A stretch of 9,122 nt of DNA from JAQVYB01 sp964490935 (GTDB taxonomy: Bacteria > Verrucomicrobiota > Kiritimatiellia > RZYC01). The stretch covers positions 1 to 9,122 of the forward strand of contig CAZBEO010000122.1 in NCBI GenBank assembly GCA_964490935.1, written 5' to 3'. Both the position numbers and the translations under genes were made by a program. Below, piece after piece: positions 1 to 6,648 of the stretch. Numbering within the stretch: position 1 is the stretch's first letter; each line of letters starts with the position of its first letter. The notes beneath the pieces were generated by a model. It worked only from the letters and a program-made list of their open reading frames with translations. It searched no databases and was not told the DNA's origin.

Positions 1-20
1 TTGGGGACAACGTCCCTCCC

Positions 21-61
21 GGGAGGGCCCGTGTCCCCACGGGCCATGCGGAGAGCGAGCG
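21..61 (+). repeat. 41-nt hairpin repeat, copy 1
   Basis: This is the first of three ungapped 41-nt units (also 68-108 and 285-325). Each has the plan GGGAG, an 8-nt stem arm, a 4-nt loop, an 8-nt stem arm, two free bases, then GCGGAGAGNGAGCG. Here the arms are GGCCCGTG (26-33) and CACGGGCC (38-45), fully complementary around a TCCC loop. The unit also overlaps a 14-bp perfect palindrome at 14-27 (CCCTCCCGGGAGGG). It is non-coding by appearance; its function is unknown. Confidence 0.75.
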
Positions 62-67
62 TGATTT

Positions 68-108
68 GGGAGGGCGAGCGTCTCCGCGAGCCGTGCGGAG
101 AGAGAGCG
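68..108 (+). repeat. 41-nt hairpin repeat, copy 2 (variant stem)
   Basis: Same plan and length as the units at 21-61 and 285-325, with identical GGGAG head and GCGGAGAGNGAGCG tail, but the stem sequence differs. The arms are GGCGAGCG (73-80) and CGCGAGCC (85-92) around a TCTC loop. They pair except for a central tandem G-A/A-G mismatch, so the hairpin is largely kept although the inner stem bases have changed. Confidence 0.65.
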
Positions 109-119
109 CGTCCCGCGAG

Positions 120-145
120 GCGTTGGATCTGAGATCGCCCAACGC
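120..145 (+). repeat. Hairpin with bulged stem
   Basis: GCGTTGG (120-126) is complementary to CCAACGC (139-145). Inside, ATC and GAT can continue the stem around a TGA loop, leaving a small bulge. It lies between 41-nt unit copy 2 and the two-hairpin element and looks like another member of the hairpin cluster. No second copy was found in this window. Confidence 0.4.
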
Positions 146-149
146 ACCG

Positions 150-272
150 CCTCTCCTCTGGACGGCGCGCGGCTCGCGCGCCTGGGCGTCAAAGCCAAAA
201 CCACCAGCCGTCAAAACATCCCAACGCCGGAGTGGCTCCACACGCCCAAGGCGTCGGGGCCCGACGCCCTCC
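150..272 (+). repeat. Two-hairpin intergenic element, copy 1
   Basis: This element recurs in inverted orientation at 8954-9056. It starts with a CTCTCCTCTGGACGG-like lead and contains hairpin A, with arms GGCGCGCG (164-171) and CGCGCGCC (175-182) and loop GCT. A conserved middle around 213-233 includes GTCAAAACATCCC. Hairpin B has arms GGCGTCGG (250-257) and CCGACGCC (261-268) and loop GGC, and the element ends with CTCC. Both hairpins have an 8-3-8 geometry, as in the other copy. It is non-coding by appearance and its function is unknown. Confidence 0.7.
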
Positions 273-284
273 AGAATTTGTTCC

Positions 285-325
285 GGGAGGGCCCGTGTCC
301 CCACGGGCCAAGCGGAGAGTGAGCG
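285..325 (+). repeat. 41-nt hairpin repeat, copy 3
   Basis: Third copy of the 41-nt unit, with the same stem as copy 1: arms GGCCCGTG (290-297) and CACGGGCC (302-309) around a TCCC loop. It begins 12 nt after the two-hairpin element ends and is the last recognisable repeat before the PaaK-family gene. From 326 to 457 I see only the gene's leader and its ribosome binding site. Confidence 0.75.
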
Positions 326-457
326 CGTAGATTGGCCGCGACAGAACGCATAGAGCGTGCGAGAAACCAAAAAAAAGACGTGGAATCGCGTGGCGTATGG
401 TTTATCTTCACGTCTTGCGTGTTGGGATGTGTTGCGGAAGGAGTGAAAGGTTGTTTT

Positions 458-1771
458 ATGGAAACACGGTATTGGAACAGAGAACGCGAAACGATGGATC
501 GCGAGGCGCTGGAAAAGCTGCAGTTGGAGCAGTTGCAGGCGACGGTGGATCAGGCGCTGAAAACGGTCTTTTACAAGCGGCGTTTGGGGAAAATCGGCAT
601 CACATCGGGCCGGGACATTTCCTTGCTTCGGGATATTGAAAAGATTCCATTCACCACCAAGAATGATTTGCGCGAGGCCTATCCCGACAAGCTGTTGGCG
701 GTGGATCGCGATGAGGTGGTGCGGCTGCATACTTCGAGCGGTACCACGGGAACGCCGACGGTGATTTATCATACGCAGCGCGACCTAGATGCCTGGACCG
801 AGCTGACCGCGCGCGGGGTGACAGCCACCGGAGCGACGCGTGCGGATGTCTTTCAGAACATGATGACCTACGGACTGTTCACCGGCGGACTGGGCCTGCA
901 CTATGCCGCCGAGCGGATCGGCATGGCCGTGATTCCATCGAGTTCGGGGAACACGCCGCGCCAGATGAAGCTCATGCGTGATTTCCAGACCACGGTCATC
1001 CACGCCACCCCAAGTTATATTCTGCACATTCACGCGAAGCTCGCGGAAGAAGGGTATAGTGTGGAAGATCTCAATTTGAAGAAGGCCTTCATAGGCGCGG
1101 AGGCGCATTCGGAGAATACCCGAAAGAAGATCGAGAATCTGTTCGGCATGGAGGTATATAATTCCTACGGCATGAGCGAAATGAATGGGCCGGGCGTCTC
1201 GTTCGAGTGCGTGTGCAAGGAGGATATGCATATTTGGGAGGATGCGTATCTGGTGGAGATGATCCGCCCTCAGGCGTCGGACCGGATGCCGGATGGCGAA
1301 GAGGGAGAGCTGGTGCTGACGACGCTTCAGCGGGAGGCCACACCGCTCCTGCGCTACCGCTCGGGTGATTTGACCTCGCTGAACACCGCCCCGTGCGCCT
1401 GCAGGCGTACGCACCACCGCATCAAGCGGATTCGCGGGCGCGCGGATGATATGATGATTGTCAACGGGGTGAATATGTATCCCTCCACGATCGAATCCAT
1501 CATTATGGCCGTGCCGGAGGTGGGCACGAATTATCAGATATGCATCGACAAGCAGGGCTCGCTGGACCGACTGACTGTGCGCACGGAAATCTACAGCAAA
1601 ATGTTCACCGGCGATATCAAAGCACTGGAAGCCTTAAAGACACGCATACGGGAAAAACTAAAGAGTGCCATTATCATTTCGCCGGTGGTGGAACTGCATG
1701 AACCGGGTGCCCTGCCAACCTACGAGGGCAAGGCGGTGCGGGTGTTTGATCTGCGGGATAAAAACGACTGA
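458..1771 (+). CDS. paaK: Phenylacetate-CoA ligase family protein (PaaK)
   Basis: Probable cytoplasmic aryl-acid:CoA ligase (phenylacetate + ATP + CoA to phenylacetyl-CoA, AMP, PPi). The 437-aa product matches the usual family length. Visible motifs: the AMP-binding loop SSGTTGTPT at about 93-101, YGMSE at 237-241, YRSGDL at 300-305, GRADDMMIVNGVNMYP at 327-342, and a C-terminal GKAVRVFD whose Lys425 is the expected catalytic lysine. A Cys-x-Cys at 313-315 sits in the usual hinge region. The reading frame is open back to 332, but the ATG at 458 has an AAGGAG (438-443) and a closer GAAAGG (445-450) upstream and gives the normal N-terminus. The ACT-domain gene follows after 14 nt, so the two are probably co-transcribed. 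Family assignment is firm. The exact acid is not readable: in anaerobes such enzymes may act on arylacetates from aromatic amino acid breakdown. Confidence 0.93.
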   Translation: METRYWNRERETMDREALEKLQLEQLQATVDQALKTVFYKRRLGKIGITSGRDISLLRDIEKIPFTTKNDLREAYPDKLLAVDRDEVVRLHTSSGTTGTPTVIYHTQRDLDAWTELTARGVTATGATRADVFQNMMTYGLFTGGLGLHYAAERIGMAVIPSSSGNTPRQMKLMRDFQTTVIHATPSYILHIHAKLAEEGYSVEDLNLKKAFIGAEAHSENTRKKIENLFGMEVYNSYGMSEMNGPGVSFECVCKEDMHIWEDAYLVEMIRPQASDRMPDGEEGELVLTTLQREATPLLRYRSGDLTSLNTAPCACRRTHHRIKRIRGRADDMMIVNGVNMYPSTIESIIMAVPEVGTNYQICIDKQGSLDRLTVRTEIYSKMFTGDIKALEALKTRIREKLKSAIIISPVVELHEPGALPTYEGKAVRVFDLRDKND

Positions 1772-1785
1772 GAGAGGGGTGTGAT

Positions 1786-2214
1786 ATGACGAAACAGATA
1801 AACGTGTTTGTCGAAAACAAGCCGGGACGGTTCAAGAAAATCACGGGCATATTGGCCGAGAACGGGATCAACATCCGGGCCATCGAGATTCAGGATCGGG
1901 GCGATTACGGCATTATGAAATTGCTGGTCAACGATCCCCTGCGGGCACATTCGGCGCTGACGGAGGCGGGCTTGGCGGCTGCGCTGCGCGATGTGGTGGC
2001 TATTTCCATCAAAGATCATCCGGGCTCGCTCTTTAAGCTGGCCGAGCTGTTTGAAGTGCGCGGCATCAATATGCTGGATGCCTATGGGTTTGTGACCCAG
2101 GCTCAGCAGGAGGCGATCTGGTGCGTGGAGGTGGAAAATCCCTCCGAGGTCACGCGCGTGGTGGCCGAGGCGGGCTACCGCGTCTTGGCCGAAGACGAAC
2201 TTTACGAGAGCTGA
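1786..2214 (+). CDS. Tandem ACT-domain protein
   Basis: A 142-aa protein made of two ACT modules, roughly residues 4-68 and 71-137. Each opens with a typical beta-strand-turn signature: NKPGRF at 11-16 and DHPGSL at 77-82. ACT domains bind small ligands, often amino acids, and commonly regulate enzymes. There is no catalytic domain, signal peptide or membrane segment, so a cytoplasmic regulatory or binding role is likely. The gene starts 14 nt after the PaaK-family gene with a GAGAGGGG ribosome binding site. That linkage suggests it senses an amino acid or aryl acid related to the ligase; this role is inferred from context. Its stop codon lies only 8 nt from the end of the convergent lipoprotein gene, and I see no terminator hairpin between them. 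Confidence 0.88.
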   Translation: MTKQINVFVENKPGRFKKITGILAENGINIRAIEIQDRGDYGIMKLLVNDPLRAHSALTEAGLAAALRDVVAISIKDHPGSLFKLAELFEVRGINMLDAYGFVTQAQQEAIWCVEVENPSEVTRVVAEAGYRVLAEDELYES

Positions 2215-2222
2215 CCGCTCCT

Positions 2223-2408
2223 TTATTCCAGCGGAACGTCGGCGGAGGAAATGTCGCGCTCCAGCACGGGGATGAATCCGAGAAAGAGTTTGGTTTCCCG
2301 CCGCTGCACCACGCCGTATTGATTCATCTTGGCTTCCTGTCGCGTGGCGCATCCGGAGGTCAGCCCCGCCGCCAGAATCAGGATGAACAACAGAATGGAC
2401 TTTTTCAT
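2223..2408 (-). CDS. Small lipoprotein of unknown function
   Basis: A 61-aa precursor with a charged start (MKKS), a hydrophobic run at about 5-15, and a lipobox-like LTSGC whose Cys20 would be lipidated by the Lgt/LspA pathway. The mature part is only about 42 residues, includes a hydrophobic LFLGFIPVL stretch at 41-49, and has no domain I recognise. It lies 12 nt downstream of the S8 protease gene. The AGGAG ribosome binding site overlaps the protease stop codon (bases 2418-2423), so translational coupling in one operon is likely. Envelope location is well supported; function is unknown. Confidence 0.8.
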   Translation of the reverse strand: MKKSILLFILILAAGLTSGCATRQEAKMNQYGVVQRRETKLFLGFIPVLERDISSADVPLE

Positions 2409-2420
2409 CGTTAAGTTCTC

Positions 2421-3893
2421 CTACTGCAAGTAACGTTGCGTGGCCTGCGCATCCAAGACGCCGACTCCATAGTGTGCGTCTTTGCCGGGTTCGCCGGCAT
2501 CGCTGACGGCCTCGGCAAGGGCGCTGAGCGCCTGTTGCGGGTCGGCGTCCGGGTAGCGGGTGAAATAGGAGGCGATGGTCTTCGAGGTGTAGGCTGCTGC
2601 TGCGGAAGTGCCCATGTAAGGGCCGGCTGGGCCGTTGTATCCCACGGGAAAAACAGCGGACCCCGGCGCGGAAATATCCAGAAAATCGCCGTAGTTTGAC
2701 TTTTCCCAAGCGGACCCATCTGGATTCACGGCACCGACCGCCAGCACGCCGGGATAGGCTGCGGGATAAACCGGCTTGCCGGTCGCTTCATTGCCCGCCG
2801 AAGCGACCACGATGGCTCCGCGTGCCTGCGCATACGCTGAAATACGCCGGAGGAGTTCGCTTTCGGTTTCCGTGCCCCAACTCAAATTGATGACGCGCGC
2901 GCCGCGATCGAGTGCATAGTCCATGGCGCGAAGCAGTTCGGCGGTGGAGGTGTAGCCGTTGGAGTCGAAGGCGCGAACGGCAAGGAGCGGTACGCCAACA
3001 TCAGAGGGAACGCCGCCATCCGGGACGACGGCCCCCGAGGCGATCAACGCCATTTGTGTGCCGTGCCCCGCCGGGTCCGAAATCTCTCCCTGCGGATCGA
3101 AGGAATCGTAGGCTCCGACGATGGCCTCTTGCAGTTCGGGCAGGAGGGTCAAGCCGCTGTCCAGAATGGCCAGAGAATTGCCGGTGGATGTGGGTGCGTC
3201 GACCTTCCGCAGGCCGGAGGGGAGCGCGGAGGAAAGCGGCGCGTATTCGCCGGTGGGCATGCGATAGGCGTAGTTGGGTTCGACGTGACGAATGAGGGCG
3301 TTGCGGGCCAGTTGGGTGAGCAGGGCTTCGATGTTGGTCCCCGGCGGGAAGCGCAGACGGTAAATGCCGAGTCCGGGATGCGCCTCGATCACCGTGGCTC
3401 CGAGTTGCGTGAGTAGGAGTTGAAAGGCATCAAGCGTGGTTCCCGGCGCGAGAGTGAGCAGCAGTTCGTCGGCCACAAAGTCCGTGCCATTCCATCCGCG
3501 CACGACATTCAGGTTGCGGTTGATGGCCAGTGGGCGGGCTTCGATTTCCTGTCCGATGCGGAACACACGCAGGGCATCGAGCCGGGCGGTGTCATTCGTC
3601 ATTGTCCAGACGAGCGCATATCCGAGTGGACGCACCAGTTCGGCGATGCCCTCTTCCAAATCAATTTTCCGTACATCGAGCGTGACCGTTTGGCTGATTT
3701 GAGGGTCCATCTCCACCTTCACGCCGAACTCGGCAATGGCCTGAAGCACGTCGCGCAAGTCCTCCTGCTCGGCGTGGATGGAAATTTCCGTCTCCTTGAG
3801 AAAGACCTCAGCAGCCTGCGTACGCGAAAGAAAACTCAGGATTCCGACCAGGAGCATAAAAAGTGAAATTAGGGTGTGATTTTTTAATTTCAT
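2421..3893 (-). CDS. Exported subtilisin-like (S8) serine protease with STN-like N-terminus
   Basis: Predicted secreted or periplasmic serine endopeptidase of 490 aa from the ATG at 3893. The order is: signal peptide (about 1-27, likely cleavage after TQA), an STN-like beta-alpha-beta region (about 33-95, including DVLQAIAEFGVKVEMDP), a fervidolysin/subtilase-type propeptide (about 140-212, ending HVEPNYAYRM), and the S8 catalytic domain to the end. The catalytic triad is intact: Asp245 in LAILDSG, His277 in GHGTQ and Ser430 in GTSAAAA; the oxyanion Asn368 is in SAGN. An in-frame ATG at 3911 would add MAILHA. I prefer 3893 because it places Lys residues directly before the hydrophobic core. 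Neither start has a clear Shine-Dalgarno. A TATACT hexamer (3907-3902) could be a -10 element and would exclude the upstream start. The lipoprotein gene follows in the same operon. The protease assignment is firm; the STN call is by pattern only. Confidence 0.92.
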   Translation of the reverse strand: MKLKNHTLISLFMLLVGILSFLSRTQAAEVFLKETEISIHAEQEDLRDVLQAIAEFGVKVEMDPQISQTVTLDVRKIDLEEGIAELVRPLGYALVWTMTNDTARLDALRVFRIGQEIEARPLAINRNLNVVRGWNGTDFVADELLLTLAPGTTLDAFQLLLTQLGATVIEAHPGLGIYRLRFPPGTNIEALLTQLARNALIRHVEPNYAYRMPTGEYAPLSSALPSGLRKVDAPTSTGNSLAILDSGLTLLPELQEAIVGAYDSFDPQGEISDPAGHGTQMALIASGAVVPDGGVPSDVGVPLLAVRAFDSNGYTSTAELLRAMDYALDRGARVINLSWGTETESELLRRISAYAQARGAIVVASAGNEATGKPVYPAAYPGVLAVGAVNPDGSAWEKSNYGDFLDISAPGSAVFPVGYNGPAGPYMGTSAAAAYTSKTIASYFTRYPDADPQQALSALAEAVSDAGEPGKDAHYGVGVLDAQATQRYLQ

Positions 3894-3992
3894 GGCGTGT
3901 AGTATAGCCATCGAGAAGCAGAATGACCAGTGGCCCTTTCGGGAATCTTGGGCGGTGGCGAAGCGGGGAGCTGGAAGAGGAGTAGCGCGGTG

Positions 3993-5273
3993 ATGAAGTT
4001 CGCTATAAAAACGATAGGAGTTTTAGGAGTTACGCTCCTGCTCAGCGGGATTTTTGCCTGCGATGCGATAGCGCAGGAAGAGGGCGCCCAGCGCCGAAAA
4101 CGGGAGAAATATCTGGAATACAGCCAGACCATCAACTGGAGTGCCAGCCCGTTTGATGCCGAAGCCCATCGCGAAAAAACGGAAGAGAAGGATGACATCG
4201 CCACCGAAGATAATTGGTTGAGCGCGGCGGAGTCCAGAGCGACTACAGGGTCGGAGCACTTTCCGGACAAAATGGTGGATGACTATCTTGCCCTGATGCG
4301 AATGGACCAGAATCAGGCCGGCCAGGCCGGGCTGCGCCGCCGCAACGAACAATCTGTGGAAAAACCCTCGCTGCTGGATATGGATATTTCCGCCGAACTT
4401 TCCGGGGAAAAAGAAGTCACGCCAAGCGGATGGGGCTGGCTGGCCGACAGTATGCTCGCGGAGCGGAATGCCAACGGCCTGGAGCCGCAAATGGAAAGAA
4501 CCGGCCATGCTGATTCTTATCGGGGCGCACGCGATGAGCGTCATGCCGGAAGTATCACCGACTCTCTGGCACCGGGCAGCGCTTCGGGAAGAGATGGCCG
4601 CCTCGCATCTCCCGTCCTGCCGCCGGGGGGAGCAGGTGCTGGGTCGCAGGCGGAACGTGAGCCGGGTCTGGATAATGCCGCAGCGCGCGCCTCGTCGGAT
4701 GCGACGGCCCGCAGCACGACCGGAACCGAAGACGTGTTGGCCATATGGGAAAGAGACATGGGGCTGACGGGCTCCATGGCCAACGACGAATCGGCCATGC
4801 CGCAGACCAAGAAGATTTTGGAGGAATTGACTCGTTCGGTCATTCGCCCGCAGGAAGCAGCGGTCGGCGAGGCACCCTCCTCTTCGCGACGATATCTTTC
4901 CGGGGCGGCGGGAGGAGCACCAGATTCATCCCTGTTCAGTCAACGCCAAGCGGCCGAGGCGGCCGGGCGAGGCTCATCGACGATGGGCCAGACGCCTTCG
5001 GCCTTCACGCCGTATGAATCCAGTTACACGCGAAGCGGCAGTTCGTTGGAGCGGAATGCGGGGACCTTTTCACAGGATGCCTACAAACGAACCTATTCAT
5101 CCGGTGCGTTTGATTCGGATTCCCGAAGCCCTGCTGGCGGGACGGCGTTCGGGCAGGAGCCGTTTGGCTCGACAGAATCGCCCTCCTCCTCGCTCGATTC
5201 CTTCCGGCAGATGCACCGCGACTCGGGCAGCATACGCCCATTCGAATCCGGAAGCAGCGCAGGGAGCCGGTAG
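3993..5273 (+). CDS. Exported low-complexity Ser/Gly/Arg/Glu-rich protein, unknown function
   Basis: A 426-aa protein I do not recognise. The ATG at 3993 follows a GAGGAG ribosome binding site (3977-3982) and starts a clear signal peptide (MKFAIK, hydrophobic core, ...DAIAQEE), with probable cleavage near residue 27-29. A Cys at residue 23 (IFAC) makes a lipoprotein possible, but the lipobox is poor. The in-frame upstream ATG at 3930 would bury the signal peptide and is unlikely. Most of the mature protein looks disordered: long stretches rich in S, G, R, E, P and A. They are interrupted by short ordered-looking islands such as DDYLALMRMDQ, WGWLADSMLAE and EDVLAIWERDMGL. It is divergent from the S8 protease gene 99 bp away. 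The TAG stop is formed by the first bases of the 109-bp repeat. An envelope or extracellular role is inferred only from the signal peptide. Confidence 0.75.
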   Translation: MKFAIKTIGVLGVTLLLSGIFACDAIAQEEGAQRRKREKYLEYSQTINWSASPFDAEAHREKTEEKDDIATEDNWLSAAESRATTGSEHFPDKMVDDYLALMRMDQNQAGQAGLRRRNEQSVEKPSLLDMDISAELSGEKEVTPSGWGWLADSMLAERNANGLEPQMERTGHADSYRGARDERHAGSITDSLAPGSASGRDGRLASPVLPPGGAGAGSQAEREPGLDNAAARASSDATARSTTGTEDVLAIWERDMGLTGSMANDESAMPQTKKILEELTRSVIRPQEAAVGEAPSSSRRYLSGAAGGAPDSSLFSQRQAAEAAGRGSSTMGQTPSAFTPYESSYTRSGSSLERNAGTFSQDAYKRTYSSGAFDSDSRSPAGGTAFGQEPFGSTESPSSSLDSFRQMHRDSGSIRPFESGSSAGSR

Positions 5274-5379
5274 CAATCCGTCGAACTTTAGGTGTTTTTA
5301 TACACCATCGCGTTGATCAACTCTGATCGCTGCGACGTGCTCTAGGACATCATGACGGATTGCTTTATGAAGAAGCCGT
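5271..5379 (+). repeat. 109-bp repeat with terminal inverted repeats, copy 1
   Basis: Direct repeat of 6541-6648, about 80-85% identical by eye with one 1-nt gap. Its outer part is bounded by an 11-bp perfect inverted repeat, AGCAATCCGTC (5272-5282) and GACGGATTGCT (5354-5364). The similarity continues through TTTATGAAGAAGCYGT to 5379. An inner palindrome, GTTGATCAAC, occurs in this copy only. It resembles a small non-autonomous palindromic element (MITE- or REP-like). No transposase is present here. It supplies the stop codon of the preceding gene. Confidence 0.8.
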
Positions 5380-5559
5380 GCGCTCAGTATAACGGTCCCA
5401 TTCGATGAGACCAAGACACAACAGCGTACTTCGCAGAGAAGAGATTTTCACACAAGGGGCCCGGTCTTTGGTAGGGCGAATGCCTCCGGCTGAGCCGTTA
5501 TCTGGGCGAGTGAGTGAAAATAAGCGTGGATCAGTGGCCCGTTTTCCCCCTTCGGCATT
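5380..5559. other. Gene-free spacer
   Basis: Spacer between the 109-bp repeat and the end of the acyltransferase gene. A 70-codon + strand frame (5405-5617) crosses it, but it has no ribosome binding site and no recognisable protein pattern, and it runs into the acyltransferase on the other strand. I see no clear terminator or RNA gene here. Confidence 0.5.
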
Positions 5560-5595
5560 CCTTATTTACTATTTAAGGGCTGACCCTGATGGGGG
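5560..5595 (+). repeat. Short A+T-cored repeat, copy 1
   Basis: Resembles 8902-8938. Shared blocks are CCTTAT, CTATTTAA and TGACCC, with roughly three quarters of positions matching. It overlaps the last codons and TAG stop of the acyltransferase gene, whose terminal residues (PPSGSALK) are therefore repeat-derived if the similarity is real. Being short, it is a weaker call than the other repeats. Confidence 0.4.
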
Positions 5596-6453
5596 TTGGG
5601 TGCGCCAGCGGCGGTGAATCCATATCCAGTCTTCGGGGTGTTGGCGGATGTAGTCTTCCAGGGTGCGTGTGTAGATTTGGGTGGCGTCGTGAATGGCTTC
5701 GGGTTCTCGGGAGGCGGGGGGCTCGATGAGGGGTCGAATCTGAATGACGTGCCCGCCGTCTGGACGGCGGCGGATGAAAGCAGGGATCACCGGTGCCTGC
5801 GATTGGGCGGCCATGTAGGCGAGACCTGGCGAGGTGCAGGCGGGTTTGCCGAAGAAGTCCACAAAGACGCCTTCGGTGTTGATCATGTTCTGATCGAGAA
5901 TGAAGCCGATCAGTTCGTTGTTGCGCAGGGCCTTGAGGCATTGACGGTAGGCATTGTGCGCGGGAACGAACTGCACGCCGAAGCGCTCGCGGATGTCCAG
6001 CCAGAGCCGGTTGAGGGATTCCTGTTTGATTTTTTTAGTAATGACGGTCAGGGGGTAGCCGAATCGCGGAGTAACGGTGCAGAGCAGGTCCCAACTGCCA
6101 ATGTGGCCAGTCAGAATCAATGCGCCCTTCTTGCGCTCCAAGGCCTGACGGATGTGCTCTTCGCCTTCCACGCGGATGTAATCCCCGGTGAGTTGTTCGG
6201 GATTGAGGGAGATTAGGCGTATCAATTCGACCAGGTTCATGCCGAGTCCGGCATACATGCGGCGAATGATCTGGCGGCATTCGACGGGTGTATTTTCGGG
6301 GAAGGAGCGTTCGAGTGCCTCCTGCGCATCGCGTCGGTGATAGCGGATCACGGAGCCGTAGAACCAGCCCAGGCCGCGTCCCAGGGCAAGCGCGAGGGGC
6401 AGGGGCAGGGCACCCACGCCTTTGGCGGGAAGAATCAGCAGTTTTCCAAGCAT
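5569..6453 (-). CDS. Lipid A late acyltransferase, LpxL/HtrB family
   Basis: Inner-membrane acyltransferase that would add a secondary acyl chain to the Kdo-lipid A precursor during lipopolysaccharide assembly. The 294-aa protein is of normal family length. It shows an N-terminal hydrophobic segment (about 5-35), the catalytic HX4D motif HIGSWD (His117, Asp122), an ILDQN block at 185-189 followed by GVFVDFFGKP (195-204), and a C-terminal DWIWIHRRWRTQP typical of the family. Whether it is the LpxL, LpxM or LpxP type cannot be read from the sequence. The ATG at 6453 has only a weak purine-rich leader (GAAAGAAAA). A good sigma70-type promoter lies just upstream. The gene is monocistronic by position and is bracketed by two direct copies of the 109-bp repeat. 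Its stop codon falls in a second short repeat. Its presence implies a Gram-negative outer membrane. Confidence 0.93.
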   Translation of the reverse strand: MLGKLLILPAKGVGALPLPLALALGRGLGWFYGSVIRYHRRDAQEALERSFPENTPVECRQIIRRMYAGLGMNLVELIRLISLNPEQLTGDYIRVEGEEHIRQALERKKGALILTGHIGSWDLLCTVTPRFGYPLTVITKKIKQESLNRLWLDIRERFGVQFVPAHNAYRQCLKALRNNELIGFILDQNMINTEGVFVDFFGKPACTSPGLAYMAAQSQAPVIPAFIRRRPDGGHVIQIRPLIEPPASREPEAIHDATQIYTRTLEDYIRQHPEDWIWIHRRWRTQPPSGSALK

Positions 6454-6491
6454 AATTTTCTTTCGTATTCAGGTGTCAGGTTTGGGTTGCG

Positions 6492-6520
6492 TGTATACGG
6501 GATCAAGGGCAACCTTTCAA
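6492..6520 (-). promoter_or_regulatory. Sigma70-type promoter of the acyltransferase gene
   Basis: On the - strand, TTGAAA (6520-6515) and TATACA (6497-6492) are separated by exactly 17 nt, each one base off consensus. Transcription would start near 6485, giving a leader of about 32 nt before the ATG at 6453. It lies between repeat copy 2 and the gene. Confidence 0.55.
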
Positions 6521-6540
6521 GGCAGTTCTGCTGCACGGCC

Positions 6541-6648
6541 TAGCAATCCGTCGAACTTCAGGCGTTTAAAACCCGATCGCGCAAATCAACCCTGATCGTT
6601 GCGACATGCTCCAGGATATCATGACGGATTGCTTTATGAAGAAGCTGT
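6541..6648 (+). repeat. 109-bp repeat with terminal inverted repeats, copy 2
   Basis: Second copy of the element at 5271-5379, in the same orientation and 1,270 bp away, one base shorter. The 11-bp inverted repeats AGCAATCCGTC (6542-6552) and GACGGATTGCT (6623-6633) are unchanged; most differences are internal. On the - strand it encodes the last ~25 residues and the stop of the small Cys-motif protein. That suggests insertion into, or capture by, the 3' end of that gene. Confidence 0.8.

Noticed and set aside
1..325. CRISPR array
   Set aside because: The repeats are unevenly spaced, the stretches between them are themselves palindromic or repeated elsewhere, and no cas gene is present.
66..353. 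95-codon + strand open frame in the left intergenic region
   Set aside because: It is built from the hairpin repeats, has an arginine/serine/proline-rich composition typical of G+C-rich non-coding DNA, and has no ribosome binding site.
332..457. N-terminal extension of the PaaK-family gene from 332
   Set aside because: The frame is open, but the added 42 residues match no family N-terminus, and the ATG at 458 has ribosome binding site candidates and gives the usual length.
785..1417. 210-codon - strand frame inside the ligase gene
   Set aside because: Antisense shadow of a gene with strong motif support; no family pattern.
2215..2222. Bidirectional terminator between the convergent ACT and lipoprotein genes
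   Set aside because: Only 8 nt separate the stop codons and no stem with a T-run could be found.
1720..2709. 329-codon - strand frame over the ACT, lipoprotein and protease genes
   Set aside because: It is antisense to the ACT gene and out of frame with the lipoprotein and protease genes, all well supported; its composition is not protein-like.
3420..3866. 148-codon + strand frame opposite the protease N-terminus
   Set aside because: Antisense shadow; the opposite strand encodes the signal peptide and STN-like region.
5405..5617. 70-codon + strand frame
   Set aside because: No ribosome binding site or recognisable pattern, and it overlaps the acyltransferase 3' end.
5596..6216. 206-codon + strand frame opposite the acyltransferase
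   Set aside because: Antisense to a gene with the HX4D motif and full family length.
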